Under the pieces are notes generated by a model. That model ran no database searches and had not been told where the DNA came from. It was given only the letters and a program-made list of their open reading frames with translations. Shown here one piece after another: positions 18,802-28,604 of a stretch of 64,000 bases of DNA. The DNA is from CAVQBP01 sp964448105 (GTDB lineage Bacteria; Bacteroidota; Ignavibacteria; Ignavibacteriales; Ignavibacteriaceae), in contig CAYUVK010000011.1 in the NCBI GenBank assembly GCA_964448105.1, positions 1 through 64,000 of the forward strand, given 5' to 3'. A program made the position numbers and the translations under genes. The number at the start of each line of letters is the position of its first letter. Position 1 is the first letter of the stretch.

Positions 18802-20835
18802 ATGAAGTTTATCATTATATTGTTCACTTTAGTTTCAATAATTAAACCTCAAAGCATAGAAAACAAGCTTATAGAGATGCCTGCAATTTTTTCAGATAAT
18901 ATGGTTTTGCAGCAAAATACAAATGTCTCTTTTTGGGGTAAAGCCGATCCGGGAGAAAATGTTTCAGTTTCATCAAGTTGGGAAGAAACAGCAAATACAA
19001 AAGTAAATGAAGATAGTATCTGGCAGACAAAACTAAAAACCGGGAAAGCAGGTGGACCTTATGAAGTAACAATTCAAATTGGTGACTCAACGATTAAGTA
19101 TCAAAATGTTATGCTTGGTGAAGTATGGTTATGCTCTGGTCAGTCAAATATGGAAATGCCACTTGAAGGATGGCCACCGCAAGCTATGGTTCAAAATTAT
19201 GCTGAAGAAATTAAAGAAGCAAATTATCCTGAGATCAGACTTTTTACAGTATCAAGGGCTGTTTCAAATAAACCTGAATTTAATTGTGCGGGAACTTGGA
19301 GTGAATGTAATCCCAAAATAGTGGCTAATTTCAGTGCTTCTGCTTATTTCTTTGGAAGAGAATTATACAAAAAATTAAATGTGCCAATTGGTCTGGTTGT
19401 ATCAAGCTGGGGAGGGACAAAAATTCAATCCTGGATTAGCAGAAAATATTTAAACCAGTTAGATGAATACAAACCAATTATCGGTAAAATAGATTCCGCC
19501 GGTCCTATAATTGAGAAGTTGAATTCCTGGATACAGACGCATCCAACCATTGATGTAGGTGAAAAAAACCCTAATGAGCGATGGGAAAATCTTGATTTTT
19601 ATGACAGCATTTGTTCCCGGACTAATTTTGATGACGGTGCATGGAAAACCATGGGACTTCCAACCTTGTGGGAAGCAACAGAAGTTGGGGATTTTGATGG
19701 AGTTGTTTGGTTTAGAAAAAAAATTGAGATCCCCCAAAACTGGATTAATAAAAATTTAACTTTAAACTTAGGACCAATCGACGATATGGATAGATCATAT
19801 GTAAACGGAGTTTTGGTTGGAAGTACCGAAGAGCAAGGATACTATAACACACCTAGAATTTATAGTATCCCTGCAGAGTTAGTTACTGACTCGGTTTTAA
19901 CAATTGCTGTTAGAGTTCTTGATAACGGCGGCGGCGGCGGTTTATGGGGTAACAGAACCGAAATGGAAATTCATCTTCAAACCGATACTACAAAGAAGAT
20001 TTCTTTAAGCGGAAGCTGGAAATATCTCCCGGTCGCCGAGTATGCAAATAATAAATTTTATATCTATAAAGTTCGGGGGGAAGAATTTTATTCCCGTCCG
20101 AAATCTACAATAACTATTGGACCTAATACTCCTACTATGCTTTATAATGGAATGATTTCTCCAATTATTCCTTATGCAATCAAGGGTGCAATATGGTATC
20201 AAGGTGAATCTAATTCTGATTATCCTTTTGATTATAATAATTACAAAGTTCTTTTCCCATTAATGATTAAAAATTGGAGAGCAGATTGGGAAGAAGGAAA
20301 TTTTCCTTTTTATTATGTTCAAATAGCTCCTTTTGCTTATGGAATCAAATCAAAATCGTATGTAATTAGAGAAGCACAATTACTTACTCTTTCTGTACCA
20401 AATACAGGGATGGCAGTTACACTTGATATTGGAAATGTTGATAATATTCATCCGGCTGATAAGCAGGATGTTGGTAAACGTCTTGCATTGTGGGCATTAG
20501 CAAAAAATTATGGTGAAGATGTTGTTTATTCAGGTCCTCTTTATAGAGCTATGAAAATTGAAGGTAATAAAATTATTCTTTCTTTTGATCATGCAGATGG
20601 AGGATTAGTTCTAAAAGAAATCAACGGAAAAAATAATTTTGAGGTTGCCGGAACAGACAGCAATTTTGTCAATGCCGAAGTCCGGGTTGATGGGGACAAT
20701 CTTGTAATATCTAATAGTAAATTGAAAAATCCAATAGCTGTAAGATATGCATGGAGTAATACTGCAGAAGCTACTTTATTTAATAAAGCAGGACTTCCTG
20801 CATCTACCTTTAAAACTTATGACTGGAATAAATGA
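18802..20835 (+). CDS. Sialate O-acetylesterase-like SGNH esterase
   Basis: A 677-residue exported esterase with a signal peptide (about 1-17). The SGNH fold shows catalytic Ser115 in CSGQSNMEMP, the GESNSD block and the histidine motif DNIHPADK. An extra galactose-binding-like beta domain (about 260-375, with LGPIDDMDRSYVNG) is inserted in the catalytic fold, as in many bacterial sialate-O-acetylesterase homologues. In glycan loci these enzymes usually remove acetyl groups from plant polysaccharides; acetylated glucomannan fits here. There is no sign of sialic acid catabolism in the window. AGGGAG precedes the ATG. Confidence 0.88.
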   Translation: MKFIIILFTLVSIIKPQSIENKLIEMPAIFSDNMVLQQNTNVSFWGKADPGENVSVSSSWEETANTKVNEDSIWQTKLKTGKAGGPYEVTIQIGDSTIKYQNVMLGEVWLCSGQSNMEMPLEGWPPQAMVQNYAEEIKEANYPEIRLFTVSRAVSNKPEFNCAGTWSECNPKIVANFSASAYFFGRELYKKLNVPIGLVVSSWGGTKIQSWISRKYLNQLDEYKPIIGKIDSAGPIIEKLNSWIQTHPTIDVGEKNPNERWENLDFYDSICSRTNFDDGAWKTMGLPTLWEATEVGDFDGVVWFRKKIEIPQNWINKNLTLNLGPIDDMDRSYVNGVLVGSTEEQGYYNTPRIYSIPAELVTDSVLTIAVRVLDNGGGGGLWGNRTEMEIHLQTDTTKKISLSGSWKYLPVAEYANNKFYIYKVRGEEFYSRPKSTITIGPNTPTMLYNGMISPIIPYAIKGAIWYQGESNSDYPFDYNNYKVLFPLMIKNWRADWEEGNFPFYYVQIAPFAYGIKSKSYVIREAQLLTLSVPNTGMAVTLDIGNVDNIHPADKQDVGKRLALWALAKNYGEDVVYSGPLYRAMKIEGNKIILSFDHADGGLVLKEINGKNNFEVAGTDSNFVNAEVRVDGDNLVISNSKLKNPIAVRYAWSNTAEATLFNKAGLPASTFKTYDWNK

Positions 20836-21130
20836 AAAAACAAATAATATATTTTTCGATACATTAATAAAAAATAAGATTTAAAAAATTAAAGCTATTC
20901 AGGATGAATGAAGTTAACTCAGAAGTCTGAATTGTCATTTAGACCGAAGGGAGAAATCTCCTTCCGAATGGATTTCAAAGTCGTAGGTTTTCATTAAATG
21001 AGAACACCTTACTTATTGGTCATTCTTGGAAATAGTACAAGTATTATATTAAAAATATTTTAATTATTATAAATCGATTTCCATAAAACATTACTGAAAT
21101 CACATCAAACTCTAAAGTTGAGATAAAGTA
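20836..21130. other. Intergenic gap with a palindromic repeat
   Basis: A 295-base gap between the esterase and manA. It contains the repeat at 20933-20968 described separately; I saw no terminator or clear promoter in the rest. Confidence 0.4.
20933..20968. repeat. REP-like intergenic palindromic motif
   Basis: The stretch starts TGTCATTTAGACC and contains an imperfect hairpin, GAAGGGAG (20946-20953) against CTCCTTC (20958-20964) around an AAAT loop. It resembles the TGTCATTTCGACC...GAGAAATCTC motifs that I recall as dispersed intergenic repeats in Bacteroidota genomes. Only one copy is in this window, so its repeat status rests on that recollection. Confidence 0.5.
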
Positions 21131-22366
21131 TTGAACAAATTTATTCCAAAACCTTACAAGCTTTTCAATAAAATACAGAACTATGAATGGGGCACAAAAA
21201 ATGAAAATGCATTTATCCCCAAATTTCTTAATATCAAGATTCAAAAAGATATTCCTTATGCCGAATTATGGATCGGTGCTCATCCCAAAGCACCATCGGA
21301 AGTTGAATATTACGGAGAAAGAATATCTTTAAATAAATTAATAAAAGAATTTCCAAAGGAATGTTTAGGCAATTATGTATCGAATAAATTTTCAAATCGA
21401 TTCCCTTTTTTGTTAAAAATATTATCTGCCGAAAGAGCTCTTTCAATTCAAACACATCCTAATAAACAGCAAGCTGAAAAATTGCATAAAAAAGATCCTG
21501 AAAATTACCCGGATGATAATCATAAACCGGAAATAGCAATTGCCATTGATTCATTGGTTGCAATCGCGGGTTTCAGACCTATAAATGAAATAATTAAAAA
21601 CTTAAGAGCACTTGTTGAACTTAAAGAGTTTGTTGGCGATGAGATAATTAAAAAAATATTGAATTCAAAAAACGAAAAGGAGATTGAAGAATATATTAAT
21701 AAACTATATAGTTCAATTATGAAAAAAGCTGGTGAAAAAGAGAGTCTTTCAAAATGCATAAACAAAATACGAGATAGATTACAAAGCAAAGAATCTTTAA
21801 CTGCTGAAGAAGAACAATTTTTGAAACAATATAAATTATTTGGCGCTGATGTAGGGTTGCTTTCATTTTTCTTTTTTAATATTGTTCAACTTAAACCAGG
21901 GCAGGCAATTTTTACCGGTGCAGGCATTCCCCACGCATATATGAAAGGTAACATAATCGAATGTATGGCAAACTCTGATAATGTTGTAAGGGCAGGTCTT
22001 ACTAATAAATTTAAAGATGTAAAAACACTGCTTGAAATAGTTAAGTATGAATTTAATAATTTTCAAATAATAAATGCCGAACAGAAAAAGGATGAAATAA
22101 CATATAAAACCAAAGCAGAAGAATTTGAAGTATCTGCTTATAAAAAGCAAATTGGATTTAATAGAAAAATAATGAATGATGATAAGTCAATTGTATATCT
22201 TATGATTCAAGGTACGATGGATGTTAGATGGAAAAATGAAGGAAAAAATTACAAAGAAGAATTTTCTAAGGGAGAAGCTTTCTTTATACCGGCATGTTTA
22301 AATGAATATGAAATATTTATAACCGATGCAGCTAATTATGTGATTGTTGAAATTCCAAATTTTTAA
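21131..22366 (+). CDS. manA: Mannose-6-phosphate isomerase, class I
   Basis: A 411-residue cytoplasmic enzyme that interconverts mannose-6-phosphate and fructose-6-phosphate. It has the class I markers QNYEWGTK near the N-terminus, the zinc-site segment IQTHPNKQQAEKLH (about 101-114) with DNHKPEIAIA, and ECMANSDNVVRAGLTNK. The start is a TTG at 21131: no ATG occurs before the conserved N-terminal motif, and the length fits the family. The role fits the locus, since mannose-1-phosphate from GH130, after a mutase step, needs this enzyme to enter glycolysis. The ribosome binding site is weak. Confidence 0.92.
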   Translation: MNKFIPKPYKLFNKIQNYEWGTKNENAFIPKFLNIKIQKDIPYAELWIGAHPKAPSEVEYYGERISLNKLIKEFPKECLGNYVSNKFSNRFPFLLKILSAERALSIQTHPNKQQAEKLHKKDPENYPDDNHKPEIAIAIDSLVAIAGFRPINEIIKNLRALVELKEFVGDEIIKKILNSKNEKEIEEYINKLYSSIMKKAGEKESLSKCINKIRDRLQSKESLTAEEEQFLKQYKLFGADVGLLSFFFFNIVQLKPGQAIFTGAGIPHAYMKGNIIECMANSDNVVRAGLTNKFKDVKTLLEIVKYEFNNFQIINAEQKKDEITYKTKAEEFEVSAYKKQIGFNRKIMNDDKSIVYLMIQGTMDVRWKNEGKNYKEEFSKGEAFFIPACLNEYEIFITDAANYVIVEIPNF

Positions 22367-22497
22367 AGATAATGATTTTAACGAAAAAGATTCTGCTATT
22401 TTTATTCTGTATGAAAATAAAAGTTGAAGAATTTATCGAGTAAATTAAGAAACATAATTAAACTTAAATTTGATTATCTAGTTAAGGAATAAGTTAT

Positions 22498-23211
22498 ATG
22501 TCTTTAAGTTTGAAATCCCTAGCTAAAATGATAGACCATTCTTTATTACACCCTACATTAACAGACGAGGAAATAGTGAACGGTTGTAAAATTGCTGTTA
22601 AATATGATGTTGCCACAGTATGCATCAAACCATACGCAATTAAAATGTGTAAAAAACCCCTTGAAGGTTCTGATGTTGGTATTTGTTCGGTTATATCATT
22701 CCCGCACGGCAACGGCACAACAGCAATAAAAATCAAAGAGACAGAAGAAGCATTAAATTCCGGTGCAGCTGAAATTGATATGGTTGCTAATATAGGAAAA
22801 GTATTGAGCGGTGAATGGGCATTTGTAAGTGAAGAAATAAAGCAAATAAATGAAACGGTATTATCTCATAATTCAATACTAAAAGTAATATTTGAAAATG
22901 ATTACCTTAATGATTACTATATAATAAAATTATGTGAAATATGCTCAAATAATTCCGTTGCTTTTGTAAAAACTTCTACCGGATATGGATTTGTAAAACA
23001 GCCAAATGGAATGTATTCATATAAAGGTGCAACAGATAGTCAATTAAAATTAATGCGTGAACATTGTTCAACCAAAGTCAAATTGAAAGCTGCCGGTGGT
23101 GTCCGTACACTGGATGATTTATTACGTGTTAGAGATTTAGGTGTTGAACGAATCGGAGCTACTGCAACAGTTGCCATACTTGAAGAAGCAAAATCCCGTG
23201 GTATTAATTAA
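22498..23211 (+). CDS. deoC: Deoxyribose-phosphate aldolase family protein
   Basis: A 237-residue class I aldolase of the DeoC family, which splits 2-deoxyribose-5-phosphate into acetaldehyde and glyceraldehyde-3-phosphate. The Schiff-base lysine is in SVAFVKTSTGY and a second conserved lysine in VKLKAAGGVRTLDD; the N-terminal IDHSLLHPTLTDEEI segment is typical. Length and motifs are intact. It sits between manA and a GH3 gene, so a housekeeping nucleoside role or a deoxy-sugar catabolic role are both possible. It is 42 bases upstream of the GH3 gene and may share its transcript. Confidence 0.9.
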   Translation: MSLSLKSLAKMIDHSLLHPTLTDEEIVNGCKIAVKYDVATVCIKPYAIKMCKKPLEGSDVGICSVISFPHGNGTTAIKIKETEEALNSGAAEIDMVANIGKVLSGEWAFVSEEIKQINETVLSHNSILKVIFENDYLNDYYIIKLCEICSNNSVAFVKTSTGYGFVKQPNGMYSYKGATDSQLKLMREHCSTKVKLKAAGGVRTLDDLLRVRDLGVERIGATATVAILEEAKSRGIN

Positions 23212-23252
23212 TAATTATCTGAAATATTCCATTTAAAAGAATTGCCCAGCAA

Positions 23253-25322
23253 ATGAACGAATTTAAACCTTTTAAACCGCCAATTAGTTTTGATGAAGCT
23301 GATAACAGAGCCGGTTCAATTTTAAACAAACTTTCGATAAAAGAGAGAATAGAATTAATAGGCGGACACAACTTCTTTTTTATAAAAGGTAATGAGCAAT
23401 TTAAAATTCCACAATTATACCTTTCCGATGCAACCGGGGGCGTTCATATTAGAAAAGATTTATCGGAACAGCTTGAAAAATCGACTGCTTTCCCCTGTCC
23501 AATATGCTTAGCCGCAACCTGGAATACTCAATTGGCTTATGATTATGCTCAATCCATAGGAGAAGAATGCAGAGCAGGAGGGATGGCAGTTCTGCTCGGT
23601 CCCGGAATGAATATTTACCGCGTTTCTCAATGTGGAAGGAATTTTGAATATTTTGGTGAGGATCCGTTTTTAGCTTCAAGGATGATTGAAAATTATGTGG
23701 TTGGTGTGCAAAGTACGGGGACTATTGCAACTTTAAAACATTTTGTTTCAAATAATACTGATTTTCATCGCCGCACTTCAAATTCTGTTGTTGATGAAAG
23801 AACTCTTCATGAAATTTATTTACCTGCTTTCAAAGCGGGGATAGATGCTGGGGCAATGGCAGTAATGACATCCTACAATCAGTTAAACGCTGAGTGGTGC
23901 GGACAAAGTGAATATGTTATCAAACAATTACTTAGAAAAGATCTTGGGTTTAAATGGATGGTGATGACTGATTGGTGGTCTGTTTTTGATCCAGTAAAAG
24001 TAATTAAATCGGGACAAGACCTGGAAATGCCGGGACAAGGGATGCAAAAATTAGATTATCTAGGTGATGTTTATGTTAGAGGCAATGCATTAAGACTTTT
24101 AAGTAAAGGAAAGGTTTCTGAAAACGATATTAACCGGATGGCAAAAAGTATTTTGAGAACTGAAATAGCTATGGGATTTCCTGAGAGATCTATAAAAGAA
24201 AAAAAATATCTGGAAAAATTTTCGGAACATAAAAAAATTGCTTTGCAGACTGCACGCGAAGGCATTGTCCTTTTAAGAAATGAAAAGAATATTTTACCGT
24301 TAAAAAAAGGAAGCAAGAAAAAAATCTTATTAACCGGAGATTACGTTAATAAAATTGCAAAAGGCGGCGGCTCTGCTGAAGTTGAAGGCTACGATATTAT
24401 TACTATGCTCGATGCTTTCAAAAAAGAATTCACGGATAATTTAATTTATATTGAAAGACCGGCAGATGATCAAATAAAGAAAGCTGATGTTATCCTTCTT
24501 AGCATTGGAACTGATGATAGTGAAGGATGGGATAGACCTTTTAATTTACCTGAATTGAATCAAAGAGTTATTCATTTTGCCGAACTAAATACTAATGTTA
24601 TAGTTATTGTGAATTCCGGAAGCGGGATTAAAATGACTGATTGGAATGAAAAAGTCGCAGCTATAATTTATTCATGGTATCCCGGGCAAAATGGAAATAC
24701 TGCACTTTCTGAAATCATATCCGGTAAAGTAAATCCTTCAGGTAAATTACCTATTACTATCGAAAAACAATTTAAAGATTCACCCGGTTACCCCTGCATT
24801 CCCAAAGGAGAAAAATTTTATAACGGGTGGGATGATGATTTAGATTTAAAACATCCAATAATTAATATTAATTATAATGAGGGAGTATTTGTAGGTTACC
24901 GGTGGTATGAATCAAAAAAAATAGAACCTTTATATCATTTTGGATACGGACTTTCTTACACAAAATTTAAATACGGTAATTTGAAAGTTTCAAATAAATC
25001 TTTAAAAAAAGAAAGCACACTTAAAGTAGAATTTGTCATTACGAATACAGGTAAAATTGAAGGTATGGAAGTTGCACAGCTTTATATTCAAGATTTAGAA
25101 GCTTCGATACCAAGACCAGTTAAGGAACTTAAAAGATTTAAAAAGATTTTGTTAAAACCTGGGGAGAGTAAAAAAGTAAGTCTCGTTTTAAATGAAAAAG
25201 ATTTTGCATTTTGGGATGTCAATAGACATGAATGGTATGCCGAACCAGGTGATTTTAATATTTTGATTGGTGCATCCTCAAACAATATTCATTTAACTGA
25301 AAAGATAAAATTATTGGAATAA
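23253..25322 (+). CDS. GH3 beta-glycosidase, cytoplasmic
   Basis: A 689-residue family 3 glycoside hydrolase with an N-terminal TIM barrel, an alpha/beta sandwich (about 345-540) and a C-terminal fibronectin-like domain (about 575-685). The nucleophile is expected to be Asp240 in VMTDWWSVFDP; KHFVSNNTDFHR forms part of the substrate site. No signal peptide is present, so it should act on imported oligosaccharides. GH3 enzymes of this layout are usually beta-glucosidases or beta-xylosidases; the exact sugar cannot be read from the sequence. It leads the sulfatase/uronyl hydrolase series. Confidence 0.92.
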   Translation: MNEFKPFKPPISFDEADNRAGSILNKLSIKERIELIGGHNFFFIKGNEQFKIPQLYLSDATGGVHIRKDLSEQLEKSTAFPCPICLAATWNTQLAYDYAQSIGEECRAGGMAVLLGPGMNIYRVSQCGRNFEYFGEDPFLASRMIENYVVGVQSTGTIATLKHFVSNNTDFHRRTSNSVVDERTLHEIYLPAFKAGIDAGAMAVMTSYNQLNAEWCGQSEYVIKQLLRKDLGFKWMVMTDWWSVFDPVKVIKSGQDLEMPGQGMQKLDYLGDVYVRGNALRLLSKGKVSENDINRMAKSILRTEIAMGFPERSIKEKKYLEKFSEHKKIALQTAREGIVLLRNEKNILPLKKGSKKKILLTGDYVNKIAKGGGSAEVEGYDIITMLDAFKKEFTDNLIYIERPADDQIKKADVILLSIGTDDSEGWDRPFNLPELNQRVIHFAELNTNVIVIVNSGSGIKMTDWNEKVAAIIYSWYPGQNGNTALSEIISGKVNPSGKLPITIEKQFKDSPGYPCIPKGEKFYNGWDDDLDLKHPIININYNEGVFVGYRWYESKKIEPLYHFGYGLSYTKFKYGNLKVSNKSLKKESTLKVEFVITNTGKIEGMEVAQLYIQDLEASIPRPVKELKRFKKILLKPGESKKVSLVLNEKDFAFWDVNRHEWYAEPGDFNILIGASSNNIHLTEKIKLLE

Positions 25323-25329
25323 AAAAAGT

Positions 25330-25349
25330 CTGTAAAAATATTTTTACAG
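25330..25349. repeat. Perfect 20-base palindrome between GH3 and sulfatase
   Basis: CTGTAAAAA TATTTTTACAG reads the same on both strands and lies eight bases after the GH3 stop. It is A/T-rich with no following T tract, so it could be an operator, an RNA processing hairpin or a weak terminator. Confidence 0.45.
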
Positions 25350-25382
25350 TATTAAAAATGGTTAATAAAAGGATTTAAAAGG

Positions 25383-26996
25383 ATGGGAAAAAAAATAATT
25401 ACCCGTAAAGAAGCAATTAAGAAAATCGGGCAGGCAGCGTTAGCCGGTGCAGTATTACCTAATATTCCTTTGTTCAATTCTGAAGATAAAATTTATTTCC
25501 CGAATATTATAACAAGAAAACCCGGAAGTAAACCTAACTTCCTGTTTATTATGGCAGAAGGAACACCGGTAAATGCTTTGAGTAGTTACGGCAGCTACAG
25601 AATGCAAACTCCCAATATAGATAAATTAGCTTCCGAAGGAATGAAACTTGAAAACAGTTTCTGCACCAATGCATTGTGTTCTCCTAGCCGGGCTACAATG
25701 TTAACAGGCACTTACAGTCATATTAATGGAATGCCGGGAAATCCTGGAAATACAACATCAGGGGTTACAAGCAATCTATTCGATGGTTCTCAAATGACTT
25801 TTCCTAAAATCTTAAAAGAACATGGTTACTCGACTGGTATTGTTGGGAAATGGCACCTTGGAAGTACACCAACGGGATTTGATTATTGGAAAATAAGATT
25901 TGGCGGAGCAGGACCCTATTATAATCCTGAATTTTATGAAAAACCCGAAAATGGAGGGAACGAAGAAAAAAATACTGATTACACAAAATATGGAGTTAAA
26001 AAACAGTATAAAGGATATGCAACAGATATTACAGCAGATCTTGCAATTAAAGGGATGAAAAAATTTAAAGAACCATTCTGTATGATATTTTCTCCTGTTA
26101 ATGATCATAGCAATTTTGAACCGCCGGATAAGTATAAACATATTTATGATAATCAAAGAATATTGGAACCGGGAACGTTTTGGGATGATTACTCTAACCG
26201 TTCTGCTGCTGCTAAAGAAGCTCATATAAGAATAGAGTATATGGCTGATTTTCAACTTTATGGTGATATCCCTAAACAACGTCCGAAAAATCTTACAGAC
26301 AAACAAAGAAAACAGTGGAATTACCAGCAGTTTATTAAATCATTTATGGGATCCATGCGATCATTAGATGATAACATTGGCAGATTGGTGAATTTTCTTG
26401 ATGAATCCGGTTTGCTGGATAATACTATTATAATATATACTTCCGACCACGGGTTCTTTCTGGGTGAACACGGATGGTTTGATAAAAGATTTATGTATGA
26501 GGAATCTATAAGGGTACCATGGCTTATCCGTTACCCGGGAGAAATAAAACCGGGAAGCGTAAATGATGCTTTAGCTATTAATATTGATAACGCACCGACA
26601 CTTTTAGATCTGGCAGGAATTCCGGTTCCTAAAGAGATGCAAGGTGTAAGCCTTAAGCCAATGTTAGAAGGGAAAACTCCATCAGATTGGCAGACATCGA
26701 TGTATTATCATTATTATGAATGGGGACCGCCGCATTGGATAGTGCCTAGTTATGGAATTAGAACTGAACGTTATTCATTAATTAATTATTATACTATAAA
26801 TGAGTGGGAATTATTTGATCGTAAATATGATCCTGATGAAATGAACAGCCTGTTTGAAATGGAAGGTTATAAAGCAGAACCTAATTATCAAGATATTGTC
26901 TCAAAATTAGTAGAAGAACTGAAACATTTAAGAGAAAAATATAAAGATACTACAGGTGCTCAAGTAAAATTTTGGCCTACCGATACTTATAATTGA
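25383..26996 (+). CDS. S1-family sulfatase with altered metal-binding motif
   Basis: A 537-residue exported sulfatase. The N-terminal ITRKEAIKKIG plus hydrophobic stretch resembles a Tat-type signal with RK in place of RR. Cys99 in CSPSRATMLTG is the formylglycine precursor; KWHLGS and SDHGFFLGEHGWFDK supply other active-site residues. The usual first metal-binding pair (ADD) is replaced by Ala-Glu-Gly at residues 58-60, which is odd for an active sulfatase. It should remove sulfate esters from a polysaccharide, and is followed by a second sulfatase and the maturation enzyme. The substrate is unknown. Confidence 0.88.
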   Translation: MGKKIITRKEAIKKIGQAALAGAVLPNIPLFNSEDKIYFPNIITRKPGSKPNFLFIMAEGTPVNALSSYGSYRMQTPNIDKLASEGMKLENSFCTNALCSPSRATMLTGTYSHINGMPGNPGNTTSGVTSNLFDGSQMTFPKILKEHGYSTGIVGKWHLGSTPTGFDYWKIRFGGAGPYYNPEFYEKPENGGNEEKNTDYTKYGVKKQYKGYATDITADLAIKGMKKFKEPFCMIFSPVNDHSNFEPPDKYKHIYDNQRILEPGTFWDDYSNRSAAAKEAHIRIEYMADFQLYGDIPKQRPKNLTDKQRKQWNYQQFIKSFMGSMRSLDDNIGRLVNFLDESGLLDNTIIIYTSDHGFFLGEHGWFDKRFMYEESIRVPWLIRYPGEIKPGSVNDALAINIDNAPTLLDLAGIPVPKEMQGVSLKPMLEGKTPSDWQTSMYYHYYEWGPPHWIVPSYGIRTERYSLINYYTINEWELFDRKYDPDEMNSLFEMEGYKAEPNYQDIVSKLVEELKHLREKYKDTTGAQVKFWPTDTYN

Positions 26997-27090
26997 CAAA
27001 TTTATACATGCTAATGCAGAAGAGGATTGGATAAAGAGAACATATAAAGAAAAATTAAAAAAATTCCTTATTTAAATTTGGAGGAAAATA

Positions 27091-28527
27091 ATGAGTGATG
27101 GAATTTCCAGAAGAGAATTTATTTTCAAAAGCTCAACAGCTTTAACAGCTTTACCATTGATTAATTTATTTGGAAACTCATTGTTCCAGCCAGATGATAA
27201 ATTTCCGAATATCATTTTAATTTATACCGACGACCAGGGATATGCAGATGTTGGTGTATTTGGAGCAAAAGGATTTGAAACTCCAAACATTGATAAAGTT
27301 GCGGATAATGGAATTCAGTTTAAAGATTACTACAGTGCTGCCCCAACATGTACTCCTTCACGAGCTGCTTTATTAACAGGCTGCTATCCTTTACGAGTAG
27401 GTCTTCCTTTTGTTATCGGTCCCAAAGGACCTGATTGGACTAAGGGAAAAGAAAACATCGGGTTAGATCCAAAAGAAACAACAATAGCGGATTTATTGAA
27501 ACAAAAAAACTATGCAACATGTTGTATCGGTAAATGGCATCTAGGCGATAAAAAAGAATTTCTTCCTCCGCATCAAGGTTTCGATTATTATTTCGGATTA
27601 CCATATAGTAATGATATGTATAAAAAGACAGATCCGAGATATCCCGATCTTCCATTAATAGAAAATGAAAAAGTAATTGAGCTTAATCCTGATCAAAGCC
27701 AGCTTACAAAAAGATATACAGAAAAAACTTTATGGTTTATTGATAAGAATAAAAAGCATCCCTTCTTCATATATCTTGCACACAATATGCCGCATGTTCC
27801 GATCTTTGCCTCCGAGAAATTTAAAGGAAAATCTAAACGGGGATTATACGGCGACGTTATTGAAGAAATTGATTGGTCAGTAGGCGAAATTGTAAAAAAA
27901 CTAAAAGAAGAAAACATTTACGAAAACACGATTATAGTTTTTACTTCTGATAATGGTCCATGGCTTATTTATGGAAATCATGCAGGTTCTGCAGGGAAAC
28001 TCCGTGAAGGAAAGTTTACAACTTTTGAAGGCGGGCAGAGAGAACCATGCATTATTAGCTGGCCGAAAAAAATTCCCAAAGGAATTATTTCGGATAAAGT
28101 ATTTTCATCTATTGATTTTCTTCCTACATTTGCAGCAATTACAGAGATAAAGTTACCCGGCAAAAAAATAGATGGTAAAAATGTTCTGCCCCTCTGGTTA
28201 AACGAACCCGGTGCTAAAGATCCGCATGAAGCTTTATACTTTTATGCCGAATCTGATTTGCAGGCAGTTAGATGGAAGAATTGGAAGCTCCATTTCCCTC
28301 ATGAATATAATTCTGTTAAAGTTCCGGGTAAAGATGGAAAGCAGGGTATCGCTATTGAAAAAACAATAGGACTTTCACTTTTTGATCTTTCAAATGATCC
28401 GGAAGAAAAAATCAACATTGCCGATGAATACCCTGATATAGTTAAAAGAATGTCCGAGATGGCAGAAGCATTTGATAAAGAGTTGAAGAAAGATGCCAGG
28501 CCTTGCGGCAGAGTTGATGAAAAATAA
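27091..28527 (+). CDS. S1-family arylsulfatase-like enzyme, Tat-exported
   Basis: A 478-residue sulfatase with a twin-arginine signal (SRREF at 6-10). The canonical metal-binding YTDDQG places Asp47 and Asp48, and Cys87 in CTPSRAALLTG is the formylglycine precursor. KWHLGD, MPHVP and TSDNGPW are also present, as in characterised arylsulfatase A-type and N-acetylgalactosamine sulfatases. All motifs look intact, in contrast to the preceding sulfatase. A good GGAGG precedes the ATG. It acts in the periplasm or at the surface on a sulfated glycan; the maturation enzyme is encoded 3 kb downstream. Confidence 0.92.
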   Translation: MSDGISRREFIFKSSTALTALPLINLFGNSLFQPDDKFPNIILIYTDDQGYADVGVFGAKGFETPNIDKVADNGIQFKDYYSAAPTCTPSRAALLTGCYPLRVGLPFVIGPKGPDWTKGKENIGLDPKETTIADLLKQKNYATCCIGKWHLGDKKEFLPPHQGFDYYFGLPYSNDMYKKTDPRYPDLPLIENEKVIELNPDQSQLTKRYTEKTLWFIDKNKKHPFFIYLAHNMPHVPIFASEKFKGKSKRGLYGDVIEEIDWSVGEIVKKLKEENIYENTIIVFTSDNGPWLIYGNHAGSAGKLREGKFTTFEGGQREPCIISWPKKIPKGIISDKVFSSIDFLPTFAAITEIKLPGKKIDGKNVLPLWLNEPGAKDPHEALYFYAESDLQAVRWKNWKLHFPHEYNSVKVPGKDGKQGIAIEKTIGLSLFDLSNDPEEKINIADEYPDIVKRMSEMAEAFDKELKKDARPCGRVDEK

Positions 28528-28604
28528 TCGCTAACATGTTGAACATAACCTCTTGGAACATTGGAGGAATGGAAGCATGGAAATTTTTTTTTTGAGAGTT
28601 TTAA

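Noticed and set aside
18802..20835. Sialic acid metabolism
   Set aside because: The esterase family name suggests it, but no sialidase, NanA or NanE gene is present; the neighbours are mannan enzymes.
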